A stretch of DNA of 48,457 bases from Arthrobacter cavernae (lineage in GTDB: Bacteria; Actinomycetota; Actinomycetes; Actinomycetales; Micrococcaceae). Location of the stretch: positions 1 to 48,457 of the forward strand of contig NZ_JAFNLL010000033.1 of NCBI RefSeq assembly GCF_017368795.1. The letters run 5' to 3'. Under the pieces are notes generated by a model. It ran no database searches, was not told where the DNA came from, and saw nothing but the letters and a program-made list of their open reading frames with translations. Both the position numbers and the translations under genes were made by a program. Shown piece by piece: positions 7,704 through 14,789 of this stretch (positions within the stretch are counted from its first letter, which is position 1; each line of letters begins with the position of its first letter).

Positions 7704-8369
7704 TCAGGCGAGGAGCGTCACGAAGGTGCGGAATTCCGTCCCTTCGCTGTAGATGCTCCAGAGGGTTTCGGCCAGGGCAGCCGGCTCGTGTGCGGGGTCG
7801 CCTCCGCCGATGCCCAAGGGAATGATGAGCTGCGCAACGTGGATTCCCTCGGGTGCCAGGGCCTCGTGGAGCATCTGGGCGTACGCGGATTCGGCAGCGA
7901 ACGCGGCGGAGGTTCCGGCGTAGTTGTGGTTGGGGCGGACGGCGCTGGAGCCGTTGACGAACAAGGCGGTTCCGCGGCCGAGGGTGCGCATGCCGGGAAG
8001 GACCGCATTCATGGCCGCAGCTGCTCCAAGCACGGAGAATTCGAGTGCCGAGCGCAGCTCCTCACGGCCCGTCTCAAGAACGGGACGCAGATACTCCTTG
8101 GACGGCACGGGGCTGAACTGGAGGATTTCGACGGCGCCCAGCTCCTGGGCGGCCTGCGCAAGGACGGTGTTGAGCGACTCAGCATCGCGGACGTCGGCGG
8201 CGTAACCGCGGGCGGTGATTCCGGCGTCGGTCAGTTCCACGGCGAGCGCATCCACGTGCTCCTGGGTACGGGAGATCAGCGCGACGTTGAAGCCTTCGGT
8301 TCCGAAACGCCGCGCGGCGGCCAGGCCCAGGCCCGGGCCGGCACCGATGATCGCGAGGGTGGTCTTCAT
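7704..8369 (-). CDS. Atypical SDR lacking the catalytic lysine
   Basis: Rossmann-fold protein of 221 residues. It has the glycine motif GAGPGLG (residues 9-15) and the second-strand basic residue LISRTQ. At the active site, where SDRs have YxxxK, it has Y150-A-G-T-S154, so the lysine is replaced by serine; the SS pair at 150-152 upstream is kept in FVNGSSAV. It may use a different chemistry or only bind cofactor. The start at 8369 has an excellent AAGGAG; an upstream ATG at 8384 would overlap the pump stop as ATGA. It lies 27 bp upstream of the next SDR in the same operon. Confidence 0.85.
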   Translation of the reverse strand: MKTTLAIIGAGPGLGLAAARRFGTEGFNVALISRTQEHVDALAVELTDAGITARGYAADVRDAESLNTVLAQAAQELGAVEILQFSPVPSKEYLRPVLETGREELRSALEFSVLGAAAAMNAVLPGMRTLGRGTALFVNGSSAVRPNHNYAGTSAAFAAESAYAQMLHEALAPEGIHVAQLIIPLGIGGGDPAHEPAALAETLWSIYSEGTEFRTFVTLLA

Positions 8370-8380
8370 GGAGTGCTCCT

Positions 8381-9610
8381 TCATTTGATGGGACGTCTTG
8401 CGATGGCGAGGCCAACGAAGGCGATAAGGGTGCCGACGACGATCATTGTGGCCATAGGCACGGCGGTATGGCTGCCGCCAAGGCCTGCGATGGGCGCGGC
8501 GATGCCTGCGATGACCCATTGCGTCATGCCGAGGACCGCGGAACCGGTTCCCGGATGGTCCGGAACGGCGGCCGCAGCCAGTGCTCCGCCGTTGCCGCCA
8601 AGGAGACCCTGGGCGACCATCACAGCCAGGAAGCAGCCCAGTGCGGCCAACAGCGGCGTTCCGAGCCACAGTGCGCTGGCCAGCATCACCACCCCGGCAA
8701 CAAGGTCAATGACCAGGCCCACCGCGATGACTTTCCGGGTTGAGACCCGTCCGGCCAGGCGGGCGGAGACCAGGGCGGCGACGGCGGCCGCGGCGGCATT
8801 GGCGGCGAAGACCACCGAATAGGCAACCGGTGAGAGCCCGTTCATCGACTGCAGCACGAACGCCGAGGTGGCCACGTAGGCAAAGAGGGCGATCATCGCC
8901 GCCGAGCTGACAATCATGTAACCGAGGTACTCGCGTTTGCCCAGTACCTCGCGGGCCGCCCGGGCGAAGGTGCGCAGTCCACCGCCGTGCCTCCGCTCCT
9001 TGGGCAGGGACTCCGGGACGATGAACACCGTGCACAACGCCATCAGGAGGCCTGCTGCGGCGAGCACCCAGAATGCCGTCCGCCAATGCGAAACCTGCAG
9101 GATTCCGGCCCCGAGCAACGGGCTGATCACGGGGGAAATCCCGCCGACGCCGGCGATGATGTTCAGCACCCGGACCAGCTGGGAGCCGGAGACCAGGTCG
9201 ATGATGATCGCGCGGCCGATCACCATCGCCCACCCGCCGGCGAAACCCTGGACAAAGCGGGCGGCCATCATGGCTCCGGCGGTGGGGGCCATGGCGCAGA
9301 GCACGGAAGCAATGAAGACCACCACCGTGCTCGCAAGCAACGGCCACCGGCGTCCCCGCTGGTCCGAGAACGGACCGCCCACAAGCTGGCCCAGGCCCAT
9401 CCCGACGAAGAAGGTGGTCAGCGTCAGCTGCACCTCGGTGGCGCTCGCGCCAAGATCGGCGGAAACCATCGGGAACGCGGGAACGTACATGTCAGTCGCC
9501 AACGGGGCGATGGCCGTGATGAAGATGACGGAGGCAACCAGTGCCGCGGAAACCACGTTCTTCTTACCGGTGCTCTTAGCCGTGTTGGTGGGGATGGTGG
9601 CAGAGGACAT
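8381..9610 (-). CDS. Bcr/CflA-family MFS drug efflux transporter
   Basis: A 409-residue inner-membrane proton antiporter with 12 predicted helices. Helix 1 carries IAPLATDMYVPAFPMV, the signature of the Bcr/CflA group. The inter-helix 2/3 motif is GGPFSDQRGRRWPLL, and GVGGISPVISPLLGAGI is the helix-5 motif C of drug exporters. It is the first gene of the operon running to the DUF2255-like gene and lies divergent from the MmyB-like regulator. Motif copy B is in the shared 100-bp promoter region, 31 bp from this start. Likely repressed or activated by that regulator. Confidence 0.92.
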   Translation of the reverse strand: MSSATIPTNTAKSTGKKNVVSAALVASVIFITAIAPLATDMYVPAFPMVSADLGASATEVQLTLTTFFVGMGLGQLVGGPFSDQRGRRWPLLASTVVVFIASVLCAMAPTAGAMMAARFVQGFAGGWAMVIGRAIIIDLVSGSQLVRVLNIIAGVGGISPVISPLLGAGILQVSHWRTAFWVLAAAGLLMALCTVFIVPESLPKERRHGGGLRTFARAAREVLGKREYLGYMIVSSAAMIALFAYVATSAFVLQSMNGLSPVAYSVVFAANAAAAAVAALVSARLAGRVSTRKVIAVGLVIDLVAGVVMLASALWLGTPLLAALGCFLAVMVAQGLLGGNGGALAAAAVPDHPGTGSAVLGMTQWVIAGIAAPIAGLGGSHTAVPMATMIVVGTLIAFVGLAIARRPIK

Positions 9611-9641
9611 GTTTTTACAACACCATGTCTCTTCACGCTGA

Positions 9642-9678
9642 GGGAGTCCCCCTTGATGGGGGTACCAACAGAGACTCC
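9642..9678 (+). promoter_or_regulatory. MmyB-type regulon motif, copy B (divergent promoter)
   Basis: Opens GGGAGTCCCCC, has TTGATG at position 12 and GGGTAC at 19-24, and ends GAGACTCC. It sits in the only intergenic space between the regulator and the Bcr/CflA operon, so it can serve both. It is the copy expected for autoregulation. Confidence 0.7.
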
Positions 9679-9710
9679 TTCAATCCGGAGCTCGCGCCTA
9701 TCGTGAACCC

Positions 9711-10607
9711 ATGGACAACCGTGCAGACGTTCGTGAATTCCTCACCTCGCGGCGCGCCAAGATTTCGCCCGAAGCGGTCGGGCTGCCCGCGGGAAGCAAC
9801 CGCCGTGTGGCCGGGCTGCGCCGCAGCGAAGTGGCCACCCTTGCCGGGGTGAGCGTTGAGTACTACACCCGGCTGGAGCGGGGTGCCATCAGCGGCGCCT
9901 CCCCGGAGATCCTTGACGCGATTTCCCGCGCGTTGAACCTCGACGACGCCGAGCGCGCCCACCTGTTCGACCTCGCCCACGCGGCGAGCCCCGTAGCCAG
10001 GCCGCCCAAGCGCCGGAGCGCGAAGGGCTGGACGCCGCACACCAGCCTCCAGTGGGCGCTCGATGCCGTCACCGCCGGGCCGGCTTTTGTCCGCAATGGA
10101 CGCATGGACCTGCTGGCCGTCAACGCACTCGCCCAAGCCTTCTACAAGGACGTGTACGACATGCCCGGCCAGCCGCCCAACCTGGCCCGTTTCACTTTCC
10201 TCGACGAACGCGCCCACGACTTCCACCCCGACTGGGACGCCGCCGCCGAGGTGGTCGTTTCCATCCTGCGCACCGAAGCCGGACGGGACCCGCACAACAA
10301 GGAACTCCATGACCTCGTCGGTGAGCTGAGCACACGGAGCCAGGAATTCCGGCGTCTTTGGAGCTCGCACAACGTCCGCCACCACGGCGCCGGCGCCAAG
10401 GTCTTCCGCCATCCGATCGTGGGCGAGATGACCATCGCCTACGAAGGCCTGGAGATGGCTGCCGAGCCCGGACTCACCCTCACCATCTACTCAACTGAGC
10501 CGGGTTCCCCTTCGGAAGAAGCCATGCGTTTGCTCGCTTCCTGGGCTGCCACCGAGTTGGTTCAGGATGCGGGGAAGCAGCACAGCGGGAAACAACACGC
10601 AGGCTGA
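9711..10607 (+). CDS. XRE-family regulator with MmyB-like ligand-binding domain
   Basis: A 298-residue transcription factor. The N-terminal XRE helix-turn-helix occupies residues about 5-75 (RRVAGLRRSEVATLAGVSVE, then YYTRLERG and ASPEILDAISRALNLDDAER). The C-terminal MmyB-like PAS-type domain occupies about 105-280 (QWALDAVTAGPAFVRNGRMD; RFTFLDERAHDFHPDW; HPIVGEMTIAYEGLEM). MmyB-like regulators in actinomycetes are known to be linked to SDR genes. A TATCGT -10 box six bases before the ATG implies a leaderless transcript. I infer it controls the five motif-bearing promoters between 6655 and 20538. Confidence 0.93.
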   Translation: MDNRADVREFLTSRRAKISPEAVGLPAGSNRRVAGLRRSEVATLAGVSVEYYTRLERGAISGASPEILDAISRALNLDDAERAHLFDLAHAASPVARPPKRRSAKGWTPHTSLQWALDAVTAGPAFVRNGRMDLLAVNALAQAFYKDVYDMPGQPPNLARFTFLDERAHDFHPDWDAAAEVVVSILRTEAGRDPHNKELHDLVGELSTRSQEFRRLWSSHNVRHHGAGAKVFRHPIVGEMTIAYEGLEMAAEPGLTLTIYSTEPGSPSEEAMRLLASWAATELVQDAGKQHSGKQHAG

Positions 10608-10640
10608 GGCGCAGGCCGCCACTCGTAGTCACAAACAGCA

Positions 10641-10677
10641 GATTGCCCGCCGGACATGGTTTGTCCGGCGGGCAATC
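10641..10677. terminator. Bidirectional terminator
   Basis: Perfect 16-bp stem (GATTGCCCGCCGGACA and its complement) with a 5-nt loop, between the convergent regulator and hydrolase genes. Confidence 0.8.
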
Positions 10678-10698
10678 GTCATTCCTGATGGTCCGTGC

Positions 10699-11649
10699 TC
10701 ACAGCGCGGCGGCGAAGAACTCCTCAAGCTTGTCGAACGGGATGACGTCGGTGCGGTCGTAGAGGTCGATATGGCGCGCACCCGGAACCACGAGCAGTTC
10801 GCTCGGACCGGAGGCCTGGGCGTGGACGTCCTCGCTGAAGTAGCGGGAGTGCGCCTGGTCGCCGGTGATGAGCAGGATGGGGCGCGGCGCGATGTCGTCG
10901 AGGTGCCGCAGGGCTCCGAAGTTCACGTGCGCCGCCTCGCTTGTTTGGGTGAAGGCGCCGATCGATCGCGGGTGGTGACCGCGGTCCGCCACGTAGTACT
11001 CATAGAACTCCGCGGTGACCGGATCCAGGTCGCCAGGGATCTCGGAGGGGAAGGTCGGCTCCAGGGCCGGCTCCCCGGCGTCGACGTCTTTCCAGCGCTG
11101 CGCGGCGACGGCCGCGAGCTTCGCCCGACGCTCCTCGTCGCTGCCCTTGTTCTCCCAGCCGTTGCGCTTCACGCCGCTGATGTCGTACATCGCCGCGGTG
11201 GCGGCTGCCTTGATGCGCGGGTCGGCCTGCGCGGCACTGAGCGCGAAGCCACCGCTGCCGCACAGGCCGACCGCGCCGCTGCGCTCACGGTCGACGTAGG
11301 CGAGGGTGCCGAGGTAATCGAGGGCGGCGCTGAAGTCCTCAGCGAAGATCTCCGGAGAGGTGACGTGGCGGGGTTCGCCACCACTCTCGCCGTTGTAGGA
11401 CGGGTCGAAGGCCAGTGCGACGAAGCCGCGCTTGGCGAATTCCTGGGCGTAGACGCCCGGGCCCTGCTCCTTCACGCCGCCGTGCGGCGGGCCGATCACG
11501 ATCCCGGCGTGGCGGACAGCAAGGTCCATGCCGGTGGCCGTGTAGAGATCGGCCGCGAGCTCAATGCCATAGCGGTTGCGGTAGCGGACCGGGGTGCGGG
11601 TGACCTCCGGGTCGAGGGCGAAGGTGTAGCCGTCGGGCTGAAGTGGCAT
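10699..11649 (-). CDS. Alpha/beta hydrolase (dienelactone-hydrolase-like) without export signal
   Basis: A 316-residue soluble hydrolase. It shows the strand/oxyanion region GIVIGPPHGGVKEQGPGVYA, the nucleophile elbow LCGSGGF (Ser132), the acid in LLITGDQAHSRYFSE and the histidine in VVPGARHIDLYDRTDVIPFD. The start is set at 11649 by AGGAAC six bases upstream. The upstream ATG at 11697 would add an unrelated basic stretch. There is no signal peptide. It is a clear paralogue of the Tat-linked hydrolase at 19269. It faces the lipoprotein gene at 11847 across motif copy D. Typical annotation is hydrolase of unknown substrate. Confidence 0.88.
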   Translation of the reverse strand: MPLQPDGYTFALDPEVTRTPVRYRNRYGIELAADLYTATGMDLAVRHAGIVIGPPHGGVKEQGPGVYAQEFAKRGFVALAFDPSYNGESGGEPRHVTSPEIFAEDFSAALDYLGTLAYVDRERSGAVGLCGSGGFALSAAQADPRIKAAATAAMYDISGVKRNGWENKGSDEERRAKLAAVAAQRWKDVDAGEPALEPTFPSEIPGDLDPVTAEFYEYYVADRGHHPRSIGAFTQTSEAAHVNFGALRHLDDIAPRPILLITGDQAHSRYFSEDVHAQASGPSELLVVPGARHIDLYDRTDVIPFDKLEEFFAAAL

Positions 11650-11725
11650 GGGTGTTCCTATTCGTGTTGTACGCCTGAGGCGATGACAGTCATGCAATCC
11701 ACGTTAGGGGCGCCGCTTCCCCCGA

Positions 11726-11763
11726 GGGAGACCCTCTGAATACCACCCTCAACCGGGACTCCC
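11726..11763 (-). promoter_or_regulatory. MmyB-type regulon motif, copy D
   Basis: Read on the minus strand it opens GGGAGTCCCGG, with TTGA at position 12, GGTAT at 20-24 and AGAGGGTCTCCC at the end. This is the only copy reversed in the window. Its antisense gene (the lipoprotein at 11847) is also reversed, so the orientation relative to the target gene is the same as in the other copies. The distance to that start is 83 bp. Confidence 0.68.
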
Positions 11764-11846
11764 ACGAAAGATACGTGCGGCATTGGATGGATTGTGGAAA
11801 TCAAGGCCTGCTGAGCATGGGAGTGAGAGTGGAACGAGGACAACGG

Positions 11847-12371
11847 ATGGGAAAGCGACTGTGGACGACGGCCGGCGCGCTGCTGGTCCTTGGATTCGGC
11901 GTGGCCTCATGCGCCGGTGCGTCACAGGGGAGCAGCCAGGAACCTTCGACGCCGAGCACCGGCACTGAGTCCGGCGCCTCAAGTTCTGCCGCGAGTTCGG
12001 AACGTTCGGTGGAAGGGACTGTCGTGCACTTCACAGCAGGCTCCACCGTGGTGAAGGCAGTGATCGACAGAGACACCCGGACGGCACGTTCCTTTGTGGA
12101 CATGCTGCCCATGACCCTGCGCTTTTCCGACTACGGAGGCAAAGAGAAGGTCGCTTCACCTCCCCGCCACTTCGACTTCACCGGGGCCGAGGGGATGAAA
12201 CCGAAAGCGGGCGACCTGTTCTCCTATCAGCCGTGGAGCAACCTCGGGTTCTTCTATAACGCCGACGGCTCGAGCCACTCGGACTCTCTTGTCCGCATCG
12301 GGAGAAGCGATGACATCGAACAGATCGTAAAGCTGGATGGACAGGACGTCACGATTTCGATCGCGAAGTAA
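11847..12371 (+). CDS. Cyclophilin-like fold lipoprotein
   Basis: A 174-residue exported protein. The N-terminus is MGKRLWTTAGALLVLGFGVA followed by SC (lipobox cysteine C22), then a Ser/Thr-rich linker and a cyclophilin-like beta-barrel (RSFVDMLPMTLRFSDYGGKE; GDLFSYQPWSNLGFFYNADG; VRIGRSDDI). The lipobox predicts a diacylglyceryl anchor on the outer face of the membrane. I chose the start with CGAGGACAACGG upstream; an ATG at 11817 would add a charged stretch before the signal. The domain is paralogous to that at 6164. It is followed 36 bp later by the lipoprotein SDR. The family has no firm biochemical role; prolyl isomerase activity should not be assumed. Confidence 0.85.
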   Translation: MGKRLWTTAGALLVLGFGVASCAGASQGSSQEPSTPSTGTESGASSSAASSERSVEGTVVHFTAGSTVVKAVIDRDTRTARSFVDMLPMTLRFSDYGGKEKVASPPRHFDFTGAEGMKPKAGDLFSYQPWSNLGFFYNADGSSHSDSLVRIGRSDDIEQIVKLDGQDVTISIAK

Positions 12372-12407
12372 CCGACCGCGGAACATCCCAGAGAAAGCAG
12401 CAACGCC

Positions 12408-13412
12408 ATGACCGCCATGACCAGACGCACCCTCCTCCTTTCGACAGCCATGCTCGGCACGGGCATCCTGACAGCGTGCACCGCAGCTCCGTCCCGCGAG
12501 AACACGCCGGCACCTGGCACCACACCTGGCACCCCGCCAACAGCCGGCGGTGGAGCCGCCACGGGAGGGGGCCCATACGGGGTGGGAAGCTACAACACGC
12601 AGGAAGTCGCAGACGAGCTGGGCTACATCGAGGAGAACATCCGCCCGCTCGCCCCCGGAGATGGGGACAGGAAGAGGATCCTCATCACCGGGTCCACCGC
12701 CGGCATCGGCCAACTCGCCGCGGCGCATCTTCTCGCCCGTGGCCACCGGGTCGTCGCGCACGCGCGCAACGAGCAGCGCGCGGCGGACGTGCGGCGCGAT
12801 CTTCCCGGTCTCGAAGCCGTCGTCGTCGGCGAACTGAGGGACCTTGATGAATCGCGGGCCCTCGCCGGACAGATCAACAAGCTGGGGGCGTTCGACGTCA
12901 TCATCAACAACGCGGGGGAATACGGCCTCTCCGGTGAAGAGATGCTGAGCGTCAATTCGCTTTCTCCCTACTTGCTGACGGCGCTGGTCAACGCTCCCGC
13001 CCAGCTGATCTACCTCACCTCGGATCTGCACCTGGGCGGCGACCTCAAACAGGACGCGCTGCGATCCGGTGGCCGTGACTTCAGCTACGGCGACACCAAG
13101 ACCCAGATCCTCGCACTTGCCATGGCCGTGGCCCGGCGCCGGCCCGCGGTGAGGGTCAACGCCGTGGCTCCGGGCTGGGTGCCGACCGTCATGGGGTTCC
13201 ACAACGGCCCCTACGCGCCGGACAACCTCCGCGAAGGCTACATGACCCAGGTGTGGCTCGCTGAAGGCATCGCACCCGCAAGCCGGGTCACGGGAGAATT
13301 CTTCTTCCACCAGACACCGGAAACCCGCGTGCACGCCGATGTCCGCAACACCGCTGCGCAGGACCGCCTGCTCGAGGCATACGCGCAGCGCACCGGGGCG
13401 ACACTTAGCTGA
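12408..13412 (+). CDS. Short-chain dehydrogenase built as an exported lipoprotein
   Basis: A 334-residue protein. It opens with a twin-arginine signal (MTRRTLLLSTAMLGTGILTA) ending in lipobox cysteine C24, followed by a Pro/Gly-rich linker to about residue 65 and a complete SDR domain. The domain has the glycine motif TGSTAGIG (94-101), NNAG (167-170), Ser205 in YLTSDLHLGG, and the Y227-G-D-T-K231 catalytic pair. The catalytic motifs are intact, so the enzyme appears functional but placed outside the membrane. Tat export would allow folding with bound NAD(P) before transport. It is co-transcribed with the cyclophilin-like lipoprotein. It is the exported paralogue of the SDR at 6933. The substrate is unknown. 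Confidence 0.88.
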   Translation: MTAMTRRTLLLSTAMLGTGILTACTAAPSRENTPAPGTTPGTPPTAGGGAATGGGPYGVGSYNTQEVADELGYIEENIRPLAPGDGDRKRILITGSTAGIGQLAAAHLLARGHRVVAHARNEQRAADVRRDLPGLEAVVVGELRDLDESRALAGQINKLGAFDVIINNAGEYGLSGEEMLSVNSLSPYLLTALVNAPAQLIYLTSDLHLGGDLKQDALRSGGRDFSYGDTKTQILALAMAVARRRPAVRVNAVAPGWVPTVMGFHNGPYAPDNLREGYMTQVWLAEGIAPASRVTGEFFFHQTPETRVHADVRNTAAQDRLLEAYAQRTGATLS

Positions 13413-13430
13413 GGCGCCCCGGAACCGGCA

Positions 13431-13470
13431 CGGGAAAGCCCCGGACCACGTGCTCCGGGGGGCTTTCCCG
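13431..13470. terminator. Terminator hairpin between convergent genes
   Basis: CGGGAAAGCCCCGGA pairs with TCCGGGG-GG-CTTTCCCG around a short loop. It lies downstream of the lipoprotein SDR and of the MFS gene that converges on it. Confidence 0.7.
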
Positions 13471-13509
13471 TCGCTGAGCGGGGCTCGTCCGATAGCTATG
13501 CGCGCTGCC

Positions 13510-14745
13510 CTAAACAGCCGCCGCACGACGGGTGACGCTCGCCGTCACAAAGGCCAGCAGCGAGGCGAGAATCAGCACAGCCGCACCGCCCAGGAAGGTT
13601 CCGCGGTACCCGGTCGAGTCGAACAGCAGCCCGCCAAGGGTGGAACCGAAAGCGATCGAGGTCTGGATCACGGCCACCATCAGGCCACCGCCGGCCTCTG
13701 CGTTGTGCGGCATTGCCTTGGCGACCCAGCTCCACCAGCCGACGGGCGCCGCCGTCGACATCAGGCCCCACAGCCCCAGAAGCACGACGACCGCGGCGAA
13801 CCAGCCACCGAAGGGCACCAGCGCTGCGGCGATGAGCGCCATGAGAGCCGGGATGACGGTCAGCGTGCGGTACAGGCCCTTGCCGAGGAATCGGCCGATC
13901 ATGACCGTGCCCACGAAGCCGGTGGCTCCGACCACGAGCAGGACAAGCGAGATCGCGGCGACATCGATCCGGGTGACCGTCTCCAGGAACGGGCGGACGT
14001 AGGTGAACAGGACGAACTGCCCCATGAAGAAGGCGCCGCAGGCGGCCATGCCCCAGGCGACGGGGGCACTCTTGAGCGCGGTGAAGATGCCGAAGACGCT
14101 GCCGGGCTTGCCGGTGCGCGCCTCGGTCTTCATGGAAGGCAGGCTGATCCACTGCCAAATGAACACCAGGACAGCCACCGGGACCAGGCAGAAGAAGGCG
14201 CCGCGCCACCCCACCACGGAGCCGAGGTAGCTGCCCAGCGGTGCGGCCAGGACGGAGGCGAGGGCATTGCCCCCGTTGAAGATCGCCAGGGCCCGCGGGA
14301 CTTTTGAAGCAGGCACCAGGCGCATGGCCGTGGCTGCGGACATGGACCAGAACCCGCCGATGACCACGCCGATCAGTGCCCGGCCGATCATGAAGGGAAG
14401 ATAGCCCGGTGCCAGTGCGACCAGCGCGCCCGAGAACGCCATCACACCCGTCAGCGCGAGCAGCAAAGTCTTGCGGTTCATGCCCCTGGCCAGGGTGGAG
14501 ATGGAGAGGCTCGTCAACACGGCGAACAGACCCGAGATCGCAATGCCCTGTCCCACCATCCCTTCGGAGACCTGCAGATCCGCCGCCATCGGGGTGAGCA
14601 GGCTGACGGGCATGAACTCGGACGCTATGAGCGCGAAGACGCACAGGGACATGGCGTAGACGCCTCCCCAGTGACCGGGGTGCATCTCTGCGCTGATTGG
14701 TCCTTGCCTCTCGTCAGTGGAAGTGGCGGAAGTGTCGTGCGACAT
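13510..14745 (-). CDS. MFS transporter, DHA1 family (NepI/YdhP-like)
   Basis: A 411-residue membrane antiporter with 12 predicted helices. Helix 1 is ALIASEFMPVSLLTPMAADL, typical of the NepI/YdhP group of nucleoside or drug exporters. LARGMNRKTLLLALTG is the loop 2/3 motif, and LASVLAAPLGSYLGSVVGWR is the helix-5 motif. It lies 44 bp downstream of the GH3 gene and is probably the third gene of the MFS-GH3-MFS operon. It differs in subfamily from the pumps at 4864 and 8381, so the island carries three different DHA1-type exporters. Confidence 0.9.
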   Translation of the reverse strand: MSHDTSATSTDERQGPISAEMHPGHWGGVYAMSLCVFALIASEFMPVSLLTPMAADLQVSEGMVGQGIAISGLFAVLTSLSISTLARGMNRKTLLLALTGVMAFSGALVALAPGYLPFMIGRALIGVVIGGFWSMSAATAMRLVPASKVPRALAIFNGGNALASVLAAPLGSYLGSVVGWRGAFFCLVPVAVLVFIWQWISLPSMKTEARTGKPGSVFGIFTALKSAPVAWGMAACGAFFMGQFVLFTYVRPFLETVTRIDVAAISLVLLVVGATGFVGTVMIGRFLGKGLYRTLTVIPALMALIAAALVPFGGWFAAVVVLLGLWGLMSTAAPVGWWSWVAKAMPHNAEAGGGLMVAVIQTSIAFGSTLGGLLFDSTGYRGTFLGGAAVLILASLLAFVTASVTRRAAAV

Positions 14746-14789
14746 GAAAACTTTCTCTCTCGTGTTGTCGATCCAGCGTGGTTACTTAT

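Noticed and set aside
8370..8384. Upstream ATG (8384) as the start of the atypical SDR
   Set aside because: It overlaps the pump stop neatly, but the ATG at 8369 has a strong AAGGAG at correct spacing and starts directly at the Rossmann strand.
11847..12371. Prolyl-isomerase function for the cyclophilin-like proteins
   Set aside because: The family shares the fold but the residues expected of true cyclophilins are not evident; only the fold is claimed.
12156..13526. 456-codon minus-strand open frame opposite the lipoprotein SDR
   Set aside because: The plus strand shows the signal peptide and all SDR motifs; the minus frame shows none.
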